64,000 nucleotides of DNA from Maratus speciosus (lineage: Eukaryota > Arthropoda > Arachnida > Araneae > Salticidae), in NCBI GenBank assembly GCA_963932465.1, contig OZ010795.1, positions 517,023,451 through 517,087,450 on the forward strand, read 5' to 3'. This document shows positions 9,650-22,510 of this stretch, in pieces; the first letter of the stretch is position 1; each line of letters begins with the position of its first letter. Made by a program: the position numbers and the translations under genes. Below the pieces are notes generated by a model. It was not told the DNA's origin, did not search any database, and saw only the letters and a program-made list of their open reading frames with translations.

Positions 9650-10254
9650 ATATTTGACAAAACATCAATCATTTGTTATTAATTTGATAAATTTCATATT
9701 TATTATCAATGTGTATGCATATAATATATTAGCAAAACAGAAGAATATTTTTTAATTATTTTTTTAAAATTGATTATATTAATCATATGAAAAATTTGCA
9801 TCGCCCTAGTAAAATGAGGTAAATGTCGTTATTCAAAAATAATTTTCTACTAACACAGTACTGGGTAAAAGAGAGATAACTGCAATAAAATACATTACTT
9901 TGGCATTCTGTTCTGATATTTTCTAAGCGATATTAGTAATAAATTAAAAATATGGGAATTTTCTGTGCGGACAACCTTAAAATGCTTTAATATTAAAGTA
10001 TTTAAAATTTAAAATTATAACGCCTTAAAACTTATAATTAAAAAAAAAGCTACATGTATTTTTGTCTTAATTAGTTTGTCCTAATTGTTATAAAACCGTT
10101 ACGTTTTATGAATAATAATATCAATAATAATTAAAAAGTTTTCTGTTTGATCTTCTGTTTGGACTTCAATTTGAAGCCGTGAAATTTTTTTTTTCCAACT
10201 ATAGTCGTTTTTTTTTTTCCTTTGTAATAAATCCCACAAATATTTTACTGATTT
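9650..10254. other. AT-rich spacer
   Basis: Low-complexity A/T sequence with no supported feature. Confidence 0.4.
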
Positions 10255-10645
10255 TCTTTTATTAGCTCCCGGTATGCTATTTCTTTCTCCCAGCTATTAA
10301 AATGTCATCTCCAGAAAATAACGTTCCGTTGTATAAGCCAGTCGTAAAACAAAGAAGATGTATCATTGTACTGTTAAATACTAATACTCTACTGTAATTT
10401 TTTAAACTTCTAAGCATCACACATTTTCAATTTTTATACCCTCGTATTGGGAAAAAGTACTTTTTTTAATGAAATTTGTTTGAAAACTGCATCTCAATTT
10501 ATTTTTGAGATAATAATTTTTTTGTAGTTTTTTAGTGCCATTTGTTTAATTTTGGCAACTCAAGTACTCCATTTCTGTAGAAAGTAAAGAAAAAATAGTT
10601 GCAAAATGCCAGTTATATCTTTTTGTTGCCCTTTCCCCATAACTG

Positions 10646-10697
<52 letters not shown>

Positions 10698-10960
10698 TAA
10701 TTTAAATACATGCTATTTTGAAAAAAAAATATAAATGAATGATTTATGATAAAACATGGAGCTATTATGAACTATATTTAATTTAATTATCTATAATACA
10801 AACAAATGAAGACATATGAATCATTAGATATCCGGGTTTTCTTTTTTCGTCGAGTTTCTTGATTGACGATATCTATTTCGATTTGTGTATTATTCAGCGA
10901 TAGTGATGTCATGTGAATACTTTTCTGTAGTTGTTGTTTAAGACTGGATCCTAAATGAGG
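10255..10960. repeat. Dispersed repeat, copy 1 (paralogue of 30.85-31.48 kb)
   Basis: Long collinear matches to about 30,845-31,480 include TTAGCTCC, ATAACGTT, AAACTTCTAAGCA, GAAATTTGTTTGAAAA / GCAATTTGTTTGAAAA, ATTTTTGAGAT and ACAAATGAAGACATAT. The copies are diverged by substitutions and small indels, so this is an old family. A 47-base A-run (10,649-10,695) sits inside this copy. No protein is apparent in either copy. Confidence 0.65.
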
Positions 10961-12493
10961 AATTCTTCAGCGGATACGAATGACATTTTATGTCATTTTA
11001 TATAAAATAAAAACGTGTGTTTTAAATCTTAAAACTGAAATATGTTTTGTATTATCTATAGTTATATACATATATTTTTTTTTCATCGGGGGCGACACTA
11101 AATTTTGAAAAAGCAGAATTCCTGTTTTCTGGTGATTATTTATCTATTATCCATTTATTAATGTTTAAATCCAGATAAGCAGGCTGAAATGTGTTCCGTT
11201 TTCCACCGCTTGAACTTTATCTCTAAGATAGGCAGTACTATCCGATTCTGTATATATTATTTTATTCAAAATCACTTGTTTCAATTCAACTATCTGAATC
11301 TAAATTTAGCTTCTTTCGAATTTTGGGATATTCTTTCATCTTAATTTATGTAATTTCTAACTACATCAGTACATTTGTCGCGTACCCTTTAATTACAATT
11401 GACCCAGCAACAATAATGCATGTGACATTTTATTTTAACATCAGAGAAATAAATATATAAAATATTTTTAAAGACGGCAATGAATGGAAAAAGTAACATC
11501 GATCAAAAACTCATTTTGAAATTTCAAATTAAACGAGATTAAATCTTTGCACTCTATAAATTTCACAATCTCATAATTTCAACCGTGCGGTAATTTAAAT
11601 ATCAACACAGATTTTCTCGTAAAACAAAATACTGTGTATTGTCTGCAAAAATTTAAATAAGTATTTTAAGCATTCCATGGGTGGCAGATATAGTTTGATA
11701 AATATTAAGCTTGTGGTTGATAGCTGCTTACTCCTCTATTGTATTTTCCCCCACTTCACCCTAAGTTTTAGGTGGGTATTTTCTTTTTTAAAATACATTT
11801 TATTTTAAAGAATTATTTCAATCTTTTCAATACGCATTTATCTCGAAATATGTAATATCCCCTTTCTGATAATAAAGTGAGCTTATTAAATCGATTACTA
11901 TGCAACAGAGTCATTTTACAGAAAATTTATTTCAATCGATAATTTACTCGATAACAAAATGTACTGACGATAACAAATTTTACGAGATTTTTCCTTAGGA
12001 TAATTAATTACAATAGCGACGTTCTTAAGAGCACATGAATGATTTTAATTATGTCGTCATCTATATGCGAAAAGTACTGCATTTTACATTCAAATTTAAC
12101 TGCTCCTGCACGAGCCACAAAATGCAGCCCCGTGGGTTTTAGCAGACAGACTCCCAAAGAAAAGAAAGAGCTACGCCTATGATTTGCACCACTTTGGCTC
12201 GATCCTCTCTTGGATTTAGTTATACTGATGCATAATTCAAAAAGCATTAGCGATTTTCTTTACATAGCGACAGGCGGGACTTTTATTGTTATCTCTTCCA
12301 CTATGCCAATCTTTGATGATGACGCTTAAATTTTTAACAGTGGAGATGTTGTCACTGGTCTTACAGATGCAAATACTAAAGAAAATTCATTTTTATACAA
12401 TGCAAGCCCCTTAACAAATGCTAATAGGCTGTTTAAGAATGTTATTACTTGATAGCATAGATAAGGGATCAGTTGTGAAAATATGAGAGGTTG
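10961..12493. other. Spacer, no gene recognised
   Basis: Near 11,080 a CATCG(G/A)GGGCG(A/G)...ACTAAATT phrase links this to 37,520, extending the dispersed family. The 79-codon minus frame at 12,008-12,247 lies in a slightly GC-richer pocket but resembles no family. Nothing else is supported. Confidence 0.4.
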
Positions 12494-14473
12494 GTGTAAT
12501 TAATCGGAGATTTCCAGCACCGAATATCACAATGAAGTGACTTTTGCATATCAAAAATTTCATCTCTTTTGGTGAAGGGAAAAAAAAATTGCCTATGCAA
12601 ATCTTTTAAGTATGTCTTGAATCGGCAGTATTATAATTTAAATACGCGGTGTTAGTTTGACGCAGGTTTTGTGGTAATCTAGCATAAAATAACATTTTCT
12701 AAAGGGAATAAATAAGTTTTTCATAAGACTACAAATTTAACAAGAATTTTGGTTGAGCATCTTAATTATATTTTCCATTTGTGGTATAAATAAACATCTT
12801 TTTTTTTTTCATTTTCGAATCTGACTTACTTTTATCAGTTAGTAAATATGTCAGATCTATACATCTTAGATAAATGAGATCATATGGACTGAATATGAAA
12901 TGAAACATCATTTTTTGATATGTATTAATATTAATTATACTTATAAATATAAAAGTTTCTCAGTAGTTGGAAGATCTGTTTTGTATCAGAGAGATTGCTT
13001 ATTTTATAAAAGCAAGATAAAAATAATGTCATATTTAAAGACTTATTTATAATAGAAAAATACAAGTTGGTTTTAAATTTTGTTATTTAAAAGATACAAA
13101 AGCAATTTTTATTTTTTTACTTAGCTATTGAAAAGATATACTATATGTATTTAATTAAAAATATAAAATATATTTAAAAATTATAATGAATTGTGAGGTA
13201 CATAAACTTTCGTGTAATTAATCAGAGATTTCCAGCACCGAATATCACAATGAAGTCACTTTTGCATATCAAAATTTTTATCTCTGTTTGCTGAAAGAAA
13301 AAAATCATCTATGCAAATCTTTAAAGTATATGCTTTGAATTGGCAGTGTAATTTAAATGAGCGCCGTTAGTTGGACGCAGGTTTTGTGATATTCTAACGT
13401 AAAATAACATTTTCTAAAGGAAATAAATAAGATTTTCATAAGACTACAAATTTAACCGAACTTTGGTTGAGTATGATAATTATATTTTCCGTTTGTGGAA
13501 TAAATAATCATTTTTTTTTTCTTTTCGAATCTGACTTACTTTTAACAGTTAGTAAATATGTCAGATCTATAAATCTTAAATAAAAGAGATCATACGAAAT
13601 AATATGAAATGAAACATATGTATTAATATTAATTATACTTATAAATATAAAAGTTTCTCAGTAGTTGAAAGATCTGTTTTGTAATAGAGAGATTGCTTAT
13701 TTTATAAAAGCGAGATAAAAATAAAGTCATATTTAAAGACATAATTATAATAGAAAAATGCAAGTTGATTTTAAATTTTGTTATTTGAAGTATACAAAAC
13801 AAACTTTATTTTTTTTAATTTCGCTATTGAAAAGATATATATGCATTTAATTAAAAATGTAAAATATATTTAGAAGCTATAATAAATTGCTAGATACGTA
13901 AATTTTGTATGTTTCGTGTAATTAATCCGAGATTTCCAGCACCGAATATTACAATGAAGTCACTTTTGCATATCAAAATTTTTCTCTCTTTTTGAAGGAG
14001 AAAAAAGTCAGCTATGCAAATCTTTGAATTTTATTTATTTAATTTATTTAAAGTATACAAAAAAAAAACGTTATTATTTTAATTTCGCTATTGAAAAATA
14101 TATATGCATTTAATTAAAAACGTAAAATATATTTAGAAGTTATAATAAATTGCTAGATACGTAAATTTTGTATAGGTTTCGTGTAATTAATCAGAGACCA
14201 CCGAATATTACAATGAAGTCACTTTTGCATATCAAAATTTTTATCTCTCTTTGAGGAAGAAAAAAGTCATCTATGTAAATCTTTGAACTGTGCTTTGAAT
14301 TGGAAGTATTATAATTTAAATACGCGGTGTTAGTTTGACGCAGGTTTTGTGGTATTCTAGCATAAAATAACATTTTCAAATGGAATAAATAAGTTTTTCA
14401 TACGACTACAAATTTAGCAAGAATTCTGGTTGAGCATCTTAATTGTATTTTTCATTTGTGGTATAAATAAACA

Positions 14474-14505
<32 letters not shown>

Positions 14506-15310
14506 CTGGGTTTTGATTTACTTTTTTCAGTTAGAAAATATGTTAGATATCAATCACATCTCAGATAAAAGAGATCACATAGGCTGAAAAAGAAATGAAA
14601 TATCCTTTTTTGATATGTATTAATATTAATTATACTTATAAATATAAATATAAAAGTTTCTCAGTAGTTGAAAGATCTGTTTTGTATTAGAGAGATTGCT
14701 TGTTTTAAAAAAGCAAGGTTAAATAATATCATATTTAAAAACTCAATTATAATAGAAAAATGTAAGTTGGTTTTAAATTTTGTTATTTAAAAAATACAAA
14801 AGCAAGTTTTTTTTATTTTTTTTATTTTTTTTTTTAATTTCACTATTGAAAAGATATCTATGTATTTAATTAAAAATGTAAAATATATTTAGAAGATGTA
14901 ATAAATTGCGAGGTACGTAAATTTTGTATAAGTCTCGTGCCAGATAGTCTTATACAAAATATCAGAGATAATCAGTAATCAAATACAATAATCAGATATT
15001 TCAGATATACCAGATACAAATAATCAGAGATTTCCAGCACCGAATGTCACAATGAAGTCACTTTTGCATATCAAAATTTTCATCTCTATTTGAGGAAGGA
15101 AAAAGTCATCTATGCAAATCTTTTAACTAAGATTTGAATCGACAGTACTATAATTTAAATGCGTGATGTTGGTTGGACGCAGGTTTTGTGGTATTCTAGC
15201 ATAAAATAACATTTTCTAAAGGAAATAAATAATTTTTTCATAAGGCTACAAATTTAAGATGGATTTTAGGTAAACATCTTAATTATATTTTGCGGTATAC
15301 GATATAAATA
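12494..15310. repeat. Tandem array of about 0.7-kb units, five copies
   Basis: A block starting GTGTAATTAATC(G/A)GAGA, then CCGAATATCACAATGAAG, recurs at about 12,494, 13,212, 13,916, 14,181 and 15,008 (the last lacks its first bases). Spacings are about 718, 704, 265 and 827. Later landmarks (TTTGACGCAGGTTTTGTGGT, GTTTCTCAGTAGTTG, AGAGAGATTGCTT) repeat in the same order. Unit 3 is shortened by an internal deletion, unit 4 carries a long T-run (about 14,477-14,505), and unit 5 has extra TCAGATA repeats before it. A diverged partial copy lies at 20,760-21,130. No protein is encoded. Confidence 0.85.
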
Positions 15311-16650
15311 AGAATTTTGTCCTAGTTGATTTATTTTACTAGTAAATCTGCAGATCAGGAGCCTCAACGTCATCTTTGCAAGTCATTGTTTTTTAACCCT
15401 CATTGCGTAATATTCAACTTCCTACAAATCGCTTTTTAAAGTTTTCAAATTAGATAAATATTTATAAGAAAACAAAATTTAACGTAAGTTTCACTAACGT
15501 AATTGAACGTAGTTTCAGTAACGTAATTGAACGTAAAGTTTCAGAAATTAAAAGTGTTAAACAAGTGGTTATACATTGATGTTCTGAAATTCTGATGAGC
15601 TACTTATTCTGGTAACTTTTTAAATCAAAAATTGCATTTCTTCAGCGGGACAGAGCCCCCCTGAACCCCCGTGGTCTATTTAAATTTACATTCGTAATTT
15701 TTTGATTGAGCGGATGGTTATAGTATATATTAGATTTTTTTTACGCTGTGATTTATAAGGATAAGCATAAGTTTTTTTTTATATAAATTAATAAAATTTA
15801 AAATAAAATCATGTTAACCGTACGCAGACAATAAATCTTGAAGTGACGCCAAAAATGTAACCCTAAAGTCCGCTACATTCGGCACAAACACAACGACGTG
15901 CTTAAAAAATATATATTTTTAGTAATATAATTTGTAATTCATAATACAATCAAATGCTACATTAGAATGCTTAAATATAAGCAGATCATTTTCATTTTAC
16001 AGAAAAAAGGCACGGATGAAGTCAAAGAATTCAGTCTCTGTTCCAGGTGCTTGTTTTTTTGGGGCCGAATGAGGGCATTTAAATCTGAGCGATAACGCAC
16101 ATTATATTGCAAACTGTTTTTACGGCATACTGCATCTCCATCTATCTCTTTCCTCCGTGAATAATAGTAAATTTTATTTTACCCAAGAACTTTTTATTCC
16201 AGCATCTTTGTTATCGAAAACGACGTCTAATTCACCTGCTATGCGTACTTACTCAAAACTTTCCATCTTGTTATATTAAGAAATACTCGAGAGTTTTCTT
16301 TTTATTTCCAATATGCCGCCATATTAATTTTTCTATTCTTAATTTTTTTCCTGTTTCACTTCAAAATATTTCAATTGAAAATTGTTTAAGAGAAAATATT
16401 ATTCCGGGTTTTGATTTTCTCTTGGCAACAATTAAAGAAATATTGGTAAATGTTATGGGAAAATGTCACATTATTCTCTATGAAAATAATGAACTTTTCT
16501 ATTTTTAAGCAAAATATTTGAATAAAATAAATAAAATATTGCCTAGTTTTATTTCTGGGCTAAAATTCATCTATATGCAAAGATACAAATGCATTAATTC
16601 CTCCGTTTTGATGATGGCTTTTCTCAAACATTATACACGCAATTATACTA
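15311..16650. other. Spacer, no gene recognised
   Basis: AACGTA(A)GTTTCA-type phrases repeat near 15,480-15,545. No terminal repeats or exon-like frames were supported in this 1.3-kb stretch. Confidence 0.4.
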
Positions 16651-16652
16651 AT

Positions 16653-16700
16653 ACTAGCAGGCTATGCCCGCTGCGCTGGTCAGTATTTCCAAATGAACCT
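16653..16700 (-). mobile_element. Helitron-like 3' terminus, isolated
   Basis: On the minus strand GCGCAGCGGGCATAGCCTG is followed directly by CTAGT, resembling a Helitron end (GC-rich hairpin then CTRR with host T). No matching 5' TC end was located, so the body (perhaps extending toward 18-20 kb) is undefined. Confidence 0.4.
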
Positions 16701-18159
16701 TGGATTAAATGAAATAAATTTGAACTTGTATTTTAAACAATTTGGACCTTCAGCTGGACTTTGCTCATTGCTGAAAACGATGCGAACGCCATTGCAATAT
16801 TATATTATCTTAAGCGTTGGACAAAATTTAGCTATTAACCAGCAATTCTTTTAGTTGATTATTAACAATTCACTTTTGGTAGGATAATGTGACCCTTATG
16901 ACAACAGGAATTAAAATGGTCTCTGATCTGACATTACTAAATTAGAATCCATTAGAATGATTGCAAAGATTGACCATTGAACACGAATAATGTTCAGGTG
17001 GTTCATTTTCGTTTGATAGTTCTTGAACTCCTGTGATCTCAGTTCGCGCAATATGTGATTCTGGTAGCTTAAATATAATCTCACTGAATGTTACGTTATA
17101 TTTCTTAATAAACGTCCTCTTGTGACAGATCTACTATTACTGTTTTCTCTCTTTGGATTCTGGCAGAGTAAATACCGTAAAAAAAATGTATTGAACAATT
17201 TGTCGTCAAAAAAGAATGTTTAACTTTCATATTTCAAAGAAAAGTGAAATATAAAAAGTGTGTTTTTAAAGCTGAATTGTTTGAATAAAATTGAAATGAC
17301 GTCATTTTCACTGCCTTTTCATTTTGTAGAGCACTTACAACCATGTAACCATTTACACGTTATAAAACTTGATGACTTAATCTTGCAAAAATATAAACCT
17401 CTTGCATCAAATAAAATCTTTCTAATCATCTGTAATAGACTCCATTGTGATGGTCTACGTCAAACATTAAGACTGATGCAACAATATTGTTACACATTTA
17501 CCAGAGTTAATGACAAAACAAACTTAATTACTCGCCAAAATACGATCCAATAAATAATGTCGAAATATTCATGTCTTAAATAGATCTGACAATGATAAAT
17601 AAAGTTACTTATACAAAAATTTTAGAAATAAGCATTTTGGTGAATAATTGAACCGAAGATTTATTTTGCATTTCTCTAAAGAGCATAATAACACACGGAC
17701 AAATAAATAGGTTTGCTAATTCCTTTATAGTCAAGAGTAAATTAATCTACCGTCTATTGTGTAAATAACTCAGATTATGAAAATAACTCTTAATTTGTTG
17801 CTAAGTTTAGCTGAAGCGACAAATTAAAAATATATATATATATCTGAAATTAAATTCAGCAAGCAATTTCTATTGCAAAATTTTGGCTTTTTTTTTACAA
17901 TAATAATAACGCATAATTGCAGAAATCTTCTTAAGAATCTTATTATATCCTAACTTTTAAAGCAGCGAATATTCCTATAGGTGAAATTGGCAATAGGTCC
18001 GACATCTTAAAAATAATCTCATAATACGCAATTTCCCATTAATAAGTAATAATCTGAGTTCAAGGATATAAAAATGACATGCTTGAAGAAAACAAAACGG
18101 CATGTTTCCATAGTAATGGTATTCCATATTATGATAAAAAATATTTTAAATCTCTGAAA
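16701..18159. other. Spacer, possibly Helitron body, no gene
   Basis: AT-rich sequence. The 97-codon frame at 17,260-17,553 has no recognisable domain and sits in AT-rich DNA, so it is dismissed. Confidence 0.35.
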
Positions 18160-18520
18160 TTAAATTATTCTAGCATATGTGTGTATTTAGCAGATGTGTA
18201 CACAAAAATTTAAATACCTGCTACATAATTATAAATTTAACTGCTTTTTATATGAATTACATTTGAATATAAAAATTTACTCCAAAATCTTCTCCAACAC
18301 ATGAAAAAATATATATATATATTGCGACCTTCGCCTGGCTTCTTTCACGCTTCTGCCTTTGTGGCTTAAAATTGCATTGTTTGGCGACAACAGTATATTC
18401 GATTTCCCAATTAAACAAATAATGTACAATTCGCAGTTAGAGCCATTTTTAAAAATAATTCTGCTAATTTTTCCTGTAAGAAACATAATGGGAGAATAGA
18501 TAAAAATCAAAATAAAATTA
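18160..18520 (-). repeat. Inverted copy of a Helitron internal segment
   Basis: The complement of 23,045-23,275 is found here: GCGACCTTCGCCTGGCTT, then TTCACGCTTCTGCC, GTGGCTTAAAATTGCATTG and TTGGCGAC, in inverse order to the copy inside the 21.9-28.9 kb Helitron. It implies a second, rearranged member of that family. Confidence 0.65.
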
Positions 18521-18714
18521 TTTTTTAAAAAGAGAAAAAGAAATTTATTCAGATTTTATCTAATGAAATTTTTGAGAACCGTTTTTTCTTTAACCTGGCG
18601 CGCAAAAGATAAAAACGCCAAATATAGTATCAACTCAAAACTTTCTTAGTTAATTTAAAAAATAATAATAATACTGAGATTTTATATAATCAAATTTTTT
18701 AGTTGCATTTTTCG

Positions 18715-19165
18715 GTACTACTTGATTAGGCATCGATGTCATATATGCAACACGTTGGCGCGATTTTTTCTGATGCCAATTTGGCGTAAACCTTGTTTTC
18801 GAATATCAATTACATATGTATTTTAAAAAAAGGGAATAGCAATTAAAAAAAATGTTTAATTAATAACTATAGAACAAAACAATTTGTATAATTTTTAAAA
18901 AGAAAATAAAAGTTAATAAATAATTTATTAATAAATAAACAACAACCTCCTGGTTACCATATCAAGCAAAATAACGATACTTTGGAGCCACTTAAGTATC
19001 TCGGTACGTATATGACATCTGTGTCCTTGATTATTCCGTCGACAAAAAAACTATCGCCAAACTGTAAGGTTAAATGCCAATAATGGATGATCGTAAATGT
19101 CACATTCAGATGACATTAAATATGTTAAACGTGTTTGGTAGTCATCAAGTTTTTTTAATTCGGCG
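18715..19165. repeat. Rearranged Helitron-family fragments
   Basis: 18,715-19,035 is the inverse of about 28,115-28,465 (shared TTAGGCAT, TTGGCGCGATTTTTT, TTTTCGAATA, and GTATATGACATCTGTGTC at the far end). 19,047-19,165 matches 28,738-28,860 in direct orientation (TCGCCAAACT, TTAAATGCCAATAATG, GACATTAAA). The locus is therefore inverted in part relative to the Helitron copy, or the inverted part is a separate insert bounded by GATGTCATATA-like ends. Confidence 0.6.
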
Positions 19166-20570
19166 TTTTATTTGTAAATTGATTATTGTTTTCCTAATTT
19201 ACATGTTCTTTCGTTATTTAAAATTACTGCAAAACTTCAAATTTATTTTCTTTAAGCCTATATTTAATGTTTACATAAATTTTACAGTTATATACGTCTA
19301 TGTTTTTTGGCTAAATAAAGAGTATCAGGTTCCTTGCAATTTTCCGTTATCATTGATATTTATTGTGTGTTCTTTAATAAATGCGATTATTACATTTAAA
19401 ATACTTACTTCTTATTCAGAAATACTGTATCCTAAAAATATACTTTGTTTTTGGCTTAATTTAATAATTCTTCATGTAAATACGTTAACTGTTAGTATTC
19501 TTTTGTCCGAAATTATCTAAATAAATCAAATTTTATATTTCGTATATCGCTTTACGCCATAAATGAACGTCATCATTAAACTAACCCTATTCTTTAATGA
19601 TTTTTTGAATTTAAATTAATTAATTTTTCTTTCTTAAAAGTTCATAGTGGCAACATTCTTCCATGTGTATAATTTGGCGAATAATTTGGCAATTTGTATA
19701 ATTTTGCGAAATTGGTCTACGGAATAATGAAGTAGTAACCATTTTTCTTAACTTGGCGGAAGCGATAACGCGCCAAATATTGCATCAATTGAAATATTTC
19801 TTATTGAATTCATATTTAAGCATTACGAATATTCCTTTCATGCATGTTTAAATTAAATATATTCGTTTATAATATTTTCCCTTATTAAAGCGGTTTTTTT
19901 CTTTTTTAAAAAAATTAAATATTAGTAATTATTTCCTTCTTTTGTTTGCAAGATGTTTGTATTATTTTCTAACGGGTATAACCATTTCAATTCATTTATC
20001 AAAGATAATTTTCGCCAAAATGACCACTGACAACCCTTTCGTTGAAAATAACAATAAAATGCGAAATTTATTACCAAAAATCATAGTTATCCCTGTATAT
20101 TTTACTCATAAACCACCACGTGAATATTCTCTATCGAATGACACTATTTGTAAAAAAATCCACCGGGTAGTTTTTGAAAACATTCGGGCGGAACTTTTAG
20201 ATCTTACTGCTTTATAATATATATGATTAGGACCAAATACGTTGCTAGGCAACAGATGAAAAAAAAAGAAAAAAATGAAATATGTATTATGTCAAATTGA
20301 TAAAACAAAATGCTTTATATTACTGGAAAACATGCATAAAATTCTCCCAAAAATTATAAACCTAATTTAAAAAATCTCGCAAATATATTGACAAAATTTG
20401 AAACTAATTGCAATAATATAATATTATTTAAAAATTTCAGCATCCAAAATTTACCATTTAAATCCATTTTTCCTATGAGCCATTTCTTTCAACAAATGAA
20501 AATCTGAAAATCGTCTGACTTGCCATAGAAAAGCATTATAGAGCAAAATAAAATGTTCTATATATTCCGA
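19166..20570. other. Spacer, no gene supported
   Basis: A 148-codon frame begins in the repeat above (19,074-19,520) and is discussed under rejected items. CTTAACTTGGCG...GCGCCAAAT near 19,750 repeats a phrase at 18,590. A palindrome GTTGCTAGGCAAC at 20,241-20,253 resembles an RFX X-box, but its setting is repeat-derived. Confidence 0.4.
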
Positions 20571-20759
20571 ACGAATGAACCAAATTTAACCAAAAACTAT
20601 ACAGCTAAATCCGGGGACCTCACCAACATACATCCTTAATTTCAAGCTAATCGGATGCTTTTTACGGCAGTTATCGCGGGACAGACAGACTAACAAACAA
20701 ACAGACAGACGGAAACCAAAAACTTTTCGGGTCTCCACAGTAAGCCTTCTCTGACGTTT
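20571..20759. repeat. GACAGACAGAC-bearing repeat fragment
   Basis: AATTTCAAGCTAATCGGATG is followed by TATCGCGGGACAGACAGAC, a phrase style often found at the edge of arthropod interspersed repeats. Comparable GTCTGTCTGTC tracts occur near 42,285, 45,095 and 47,305. The boundaries are unknown. Confidence 0.35.
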
Positions 20760-21130
20760 CGGCAATTAGTTAGTGAATATGTCAGATCTACATAGTTTAG
20801 ATAAAATGAGATAAAATAGATTTAGATAAAATACTGTATGAAATGACTATGCCATGAAACATAGTCTGTTAATATCTATTATATTAATATCTATTATATA
20901 TCTATTATATATATTAAAAATAAAAGCTCCTCAGAGTTTTAAGATCTTTTTTGTATGTTAGATAGATTGCTTGTTTTATAAAAGTAGGACAAAAATAATG
21001 TTATCTCACATCCAAAATAAAATAAAGATAGCAACTTTCGCTTGAAATTTTGCTATAAAAGTTGTATATGTGTATAATTAAACTTAAAAAATAAATTTAG
21101 ATGCTGTAATAAATTATGAGATCCATAAAT
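20760..21130 (+). repeat. Dispersed partial copy of the 0.7-kb array unit
   Basis: The sequence AGTTAGTGAATATGTCAGATC and later CTCCTCAGAG, GATAGATTGCTTGTTTTATAAAAG and TAATAAATTATGAGAT follow the order of the units at 12.5-15.3 kb, with an expanded TATTATATCTA tract inside. Only the second half of the unit is present. Confidence 0.6.
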
Positions 21131-21279
21131 TGTGTTTCTTCATAATTTTAAGAAAACTTTAATCAGATCTAGAAAAAAAAGTGGGTATTGAAAAGAGATT
21201 AAAGCAAGCAAATTGACTAAAAAAATATAACAAATGAATTTCAAATGTATTAATGGACTACAGTTTAGTTATTATTTAC

Positions 21280-21881
21280 AAAAAAGATTTTTGTGATTAA
21301 AATGACGTCGAAAAGAAAACAAAACTAACGAACGTATCAACATATTTGAATGAATACGCTGATCATTTCTTGAGCAAATTTAAATAATAAATATTTAAAA
21401 GAGACGGAATTTATTAAATCTTTAAACTCATGTTTTCTAAATTTAATTTGAATAATGTTGTAGAAAATGCAAATAAAGAATAAAAATTTTGTTGCAATTT
21501 TTCTTTCAAATGATTCACCTTGAAATTTTTATGTGCTTCAAGACATACTCATAAAATTCGCAATAAAATATGTATTTCAATAAAAGACTGCCGTTCTGTT
21601 TTTCTTTCTGCTAATTCGACAGAGCTGTTGTAAGATTCGACAGAGCCGGGTTTATTGCTGGAGTAATCTAAACTCTTGAAAAGTGCAACTCAATCACAAA
21701 CCTCTTAAAATTATAAAATAATTTCTGGATGAGCAACAATCTTTCGACTTCATTCATTTAAACCAATCTCGTATGCACATAATCACATAATCCGTTGCTA
21801 AGGGTATTAATAGCACATAATCAGATACTCGTAGGACAATGCCCTTCCCTAAACTCCGGAATTCGTCGGATTTTAACTAAA
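21280..21881 (+). repeat. Dispersed repeat copy, split by the Helitron
   Basis: Segments match three other places: 21,290-21,420 to 28,960-29,100; 21,420-21,590 to 30,660-30,830 (TTTAATTTGAATAATGTTGTAGAA, GATTCACCT); and 21,600-21,880 to 37,560-37,860 (GAGCAACA.TCTT.CGACTTCATT, ATATGCACATAATC, TTAATAGCACATAAT). The Helitron inserts at its right edge, between A 21,881 and T 28,927. Confidence 0.6.
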
Positions 21882-22254
21882 TCTATAATAATAAAGAAAA
21901 AAGTTTCTGTGTGAGTGTATGAGTGAGTGTGTCGACGGCGTTCTGAAGACACCGCTGCAAGTAGAGCTACAAAATTTGGGGACAAAGTACGTCTATATAT
22001 GAAGTTTTGCACCTCGAAGCCCGATTTTCGATTTCTTGATTAGATTTTTTTTATTTAATTTTTTATGCGATTTTTAGAGCTTTTTTATGTTTTGAGGCGA
22101 TTTTTCCATATAAGTGAGAAGAATATGGTTTCTTTCTTTTAACCCAATATAGTAAATTTTGTTCTCTTTTCAAAAAAGTTTATTCGGAATTCGTGCAGCG
22201 ATTTTGAATTTTTAGCGCATTTTTTATGCGATTATTGAACAGCATTTAATATAT

Positions 22255-22510
22255 TACCATACCTATAAGGGGTGTTACCGTAGGGAGGACACAGTTCTGT
22301 CGCCAAATACCGCCAAGTTTGTCACCAACTTGGCGATATATCGCCAAAAGTGACGCCAACTTTGCGATATCTCTAATATTTCGCCAAATTCCCATAGACT
22401 TCCATTGTAAACCAATATGGATTACTTGCTTACAGAAAATCAACAAATTGAAATATTTTAATGCAACAAAAACTAATATTAACTTAAGGGATTATGTTAA
22501 TTATATTTAA
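22255..22510. repeat. TTGGCG-palindrome repeat, copy 1
   Basis: This matches 41,062-41,315 nearly base for base: GTTACCGTAGGG / GTTACCATAGGG, TACCGCCAAGTTTGTC, AAAGTGACGCCAACTT, GCGATATCTCTAATATTTCG, AAATTCCCATAGACTT. It contains the perfect 18-bp palindrome TTGGCGATATATCGCCAA (22,330-22,347) and several half sites. It is a discrete module found both inside this Helitron and elsewhere. Function unknown. Confidence 0.7.

Noticed and set aside
9429..9755. 108-codon plus frame
   Set aside because: It begins in the inverted arm of the piggyBac-like MITE and runs out through its TTAA end.
12008..12247. 79-codon minus frame in a slightly GC-richer pocket
   Set aside because: No recognisable family and no splice signals at its edges; left as chance.
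12494..15310. CRISPR-like or other short-repeat array
   Set aside because: Units are about 700 bp without spacer structure; the whole window is eukaryotic in character.
17260..17553. 97-codon plus frame
   Set aside because: No domain, AT-driven composition, no splice or promoter context.
19074..19520. 148-codon plus-strand frame, hydrophobic (the longest outside gag/pol apart from repeats)
   Set aside because: Its first 30 codons lie in a Helitron-family repeat and the rest is a T-rich translation without a receptor or channel motif. A hydrophobic bias is expected from T-rich DNA.
20241..20253. RFX X-box GTTGCTAGGCAAC
   Set aside because: A good palindrome, but it lies in repeat-derived DNA with no nearby gene.
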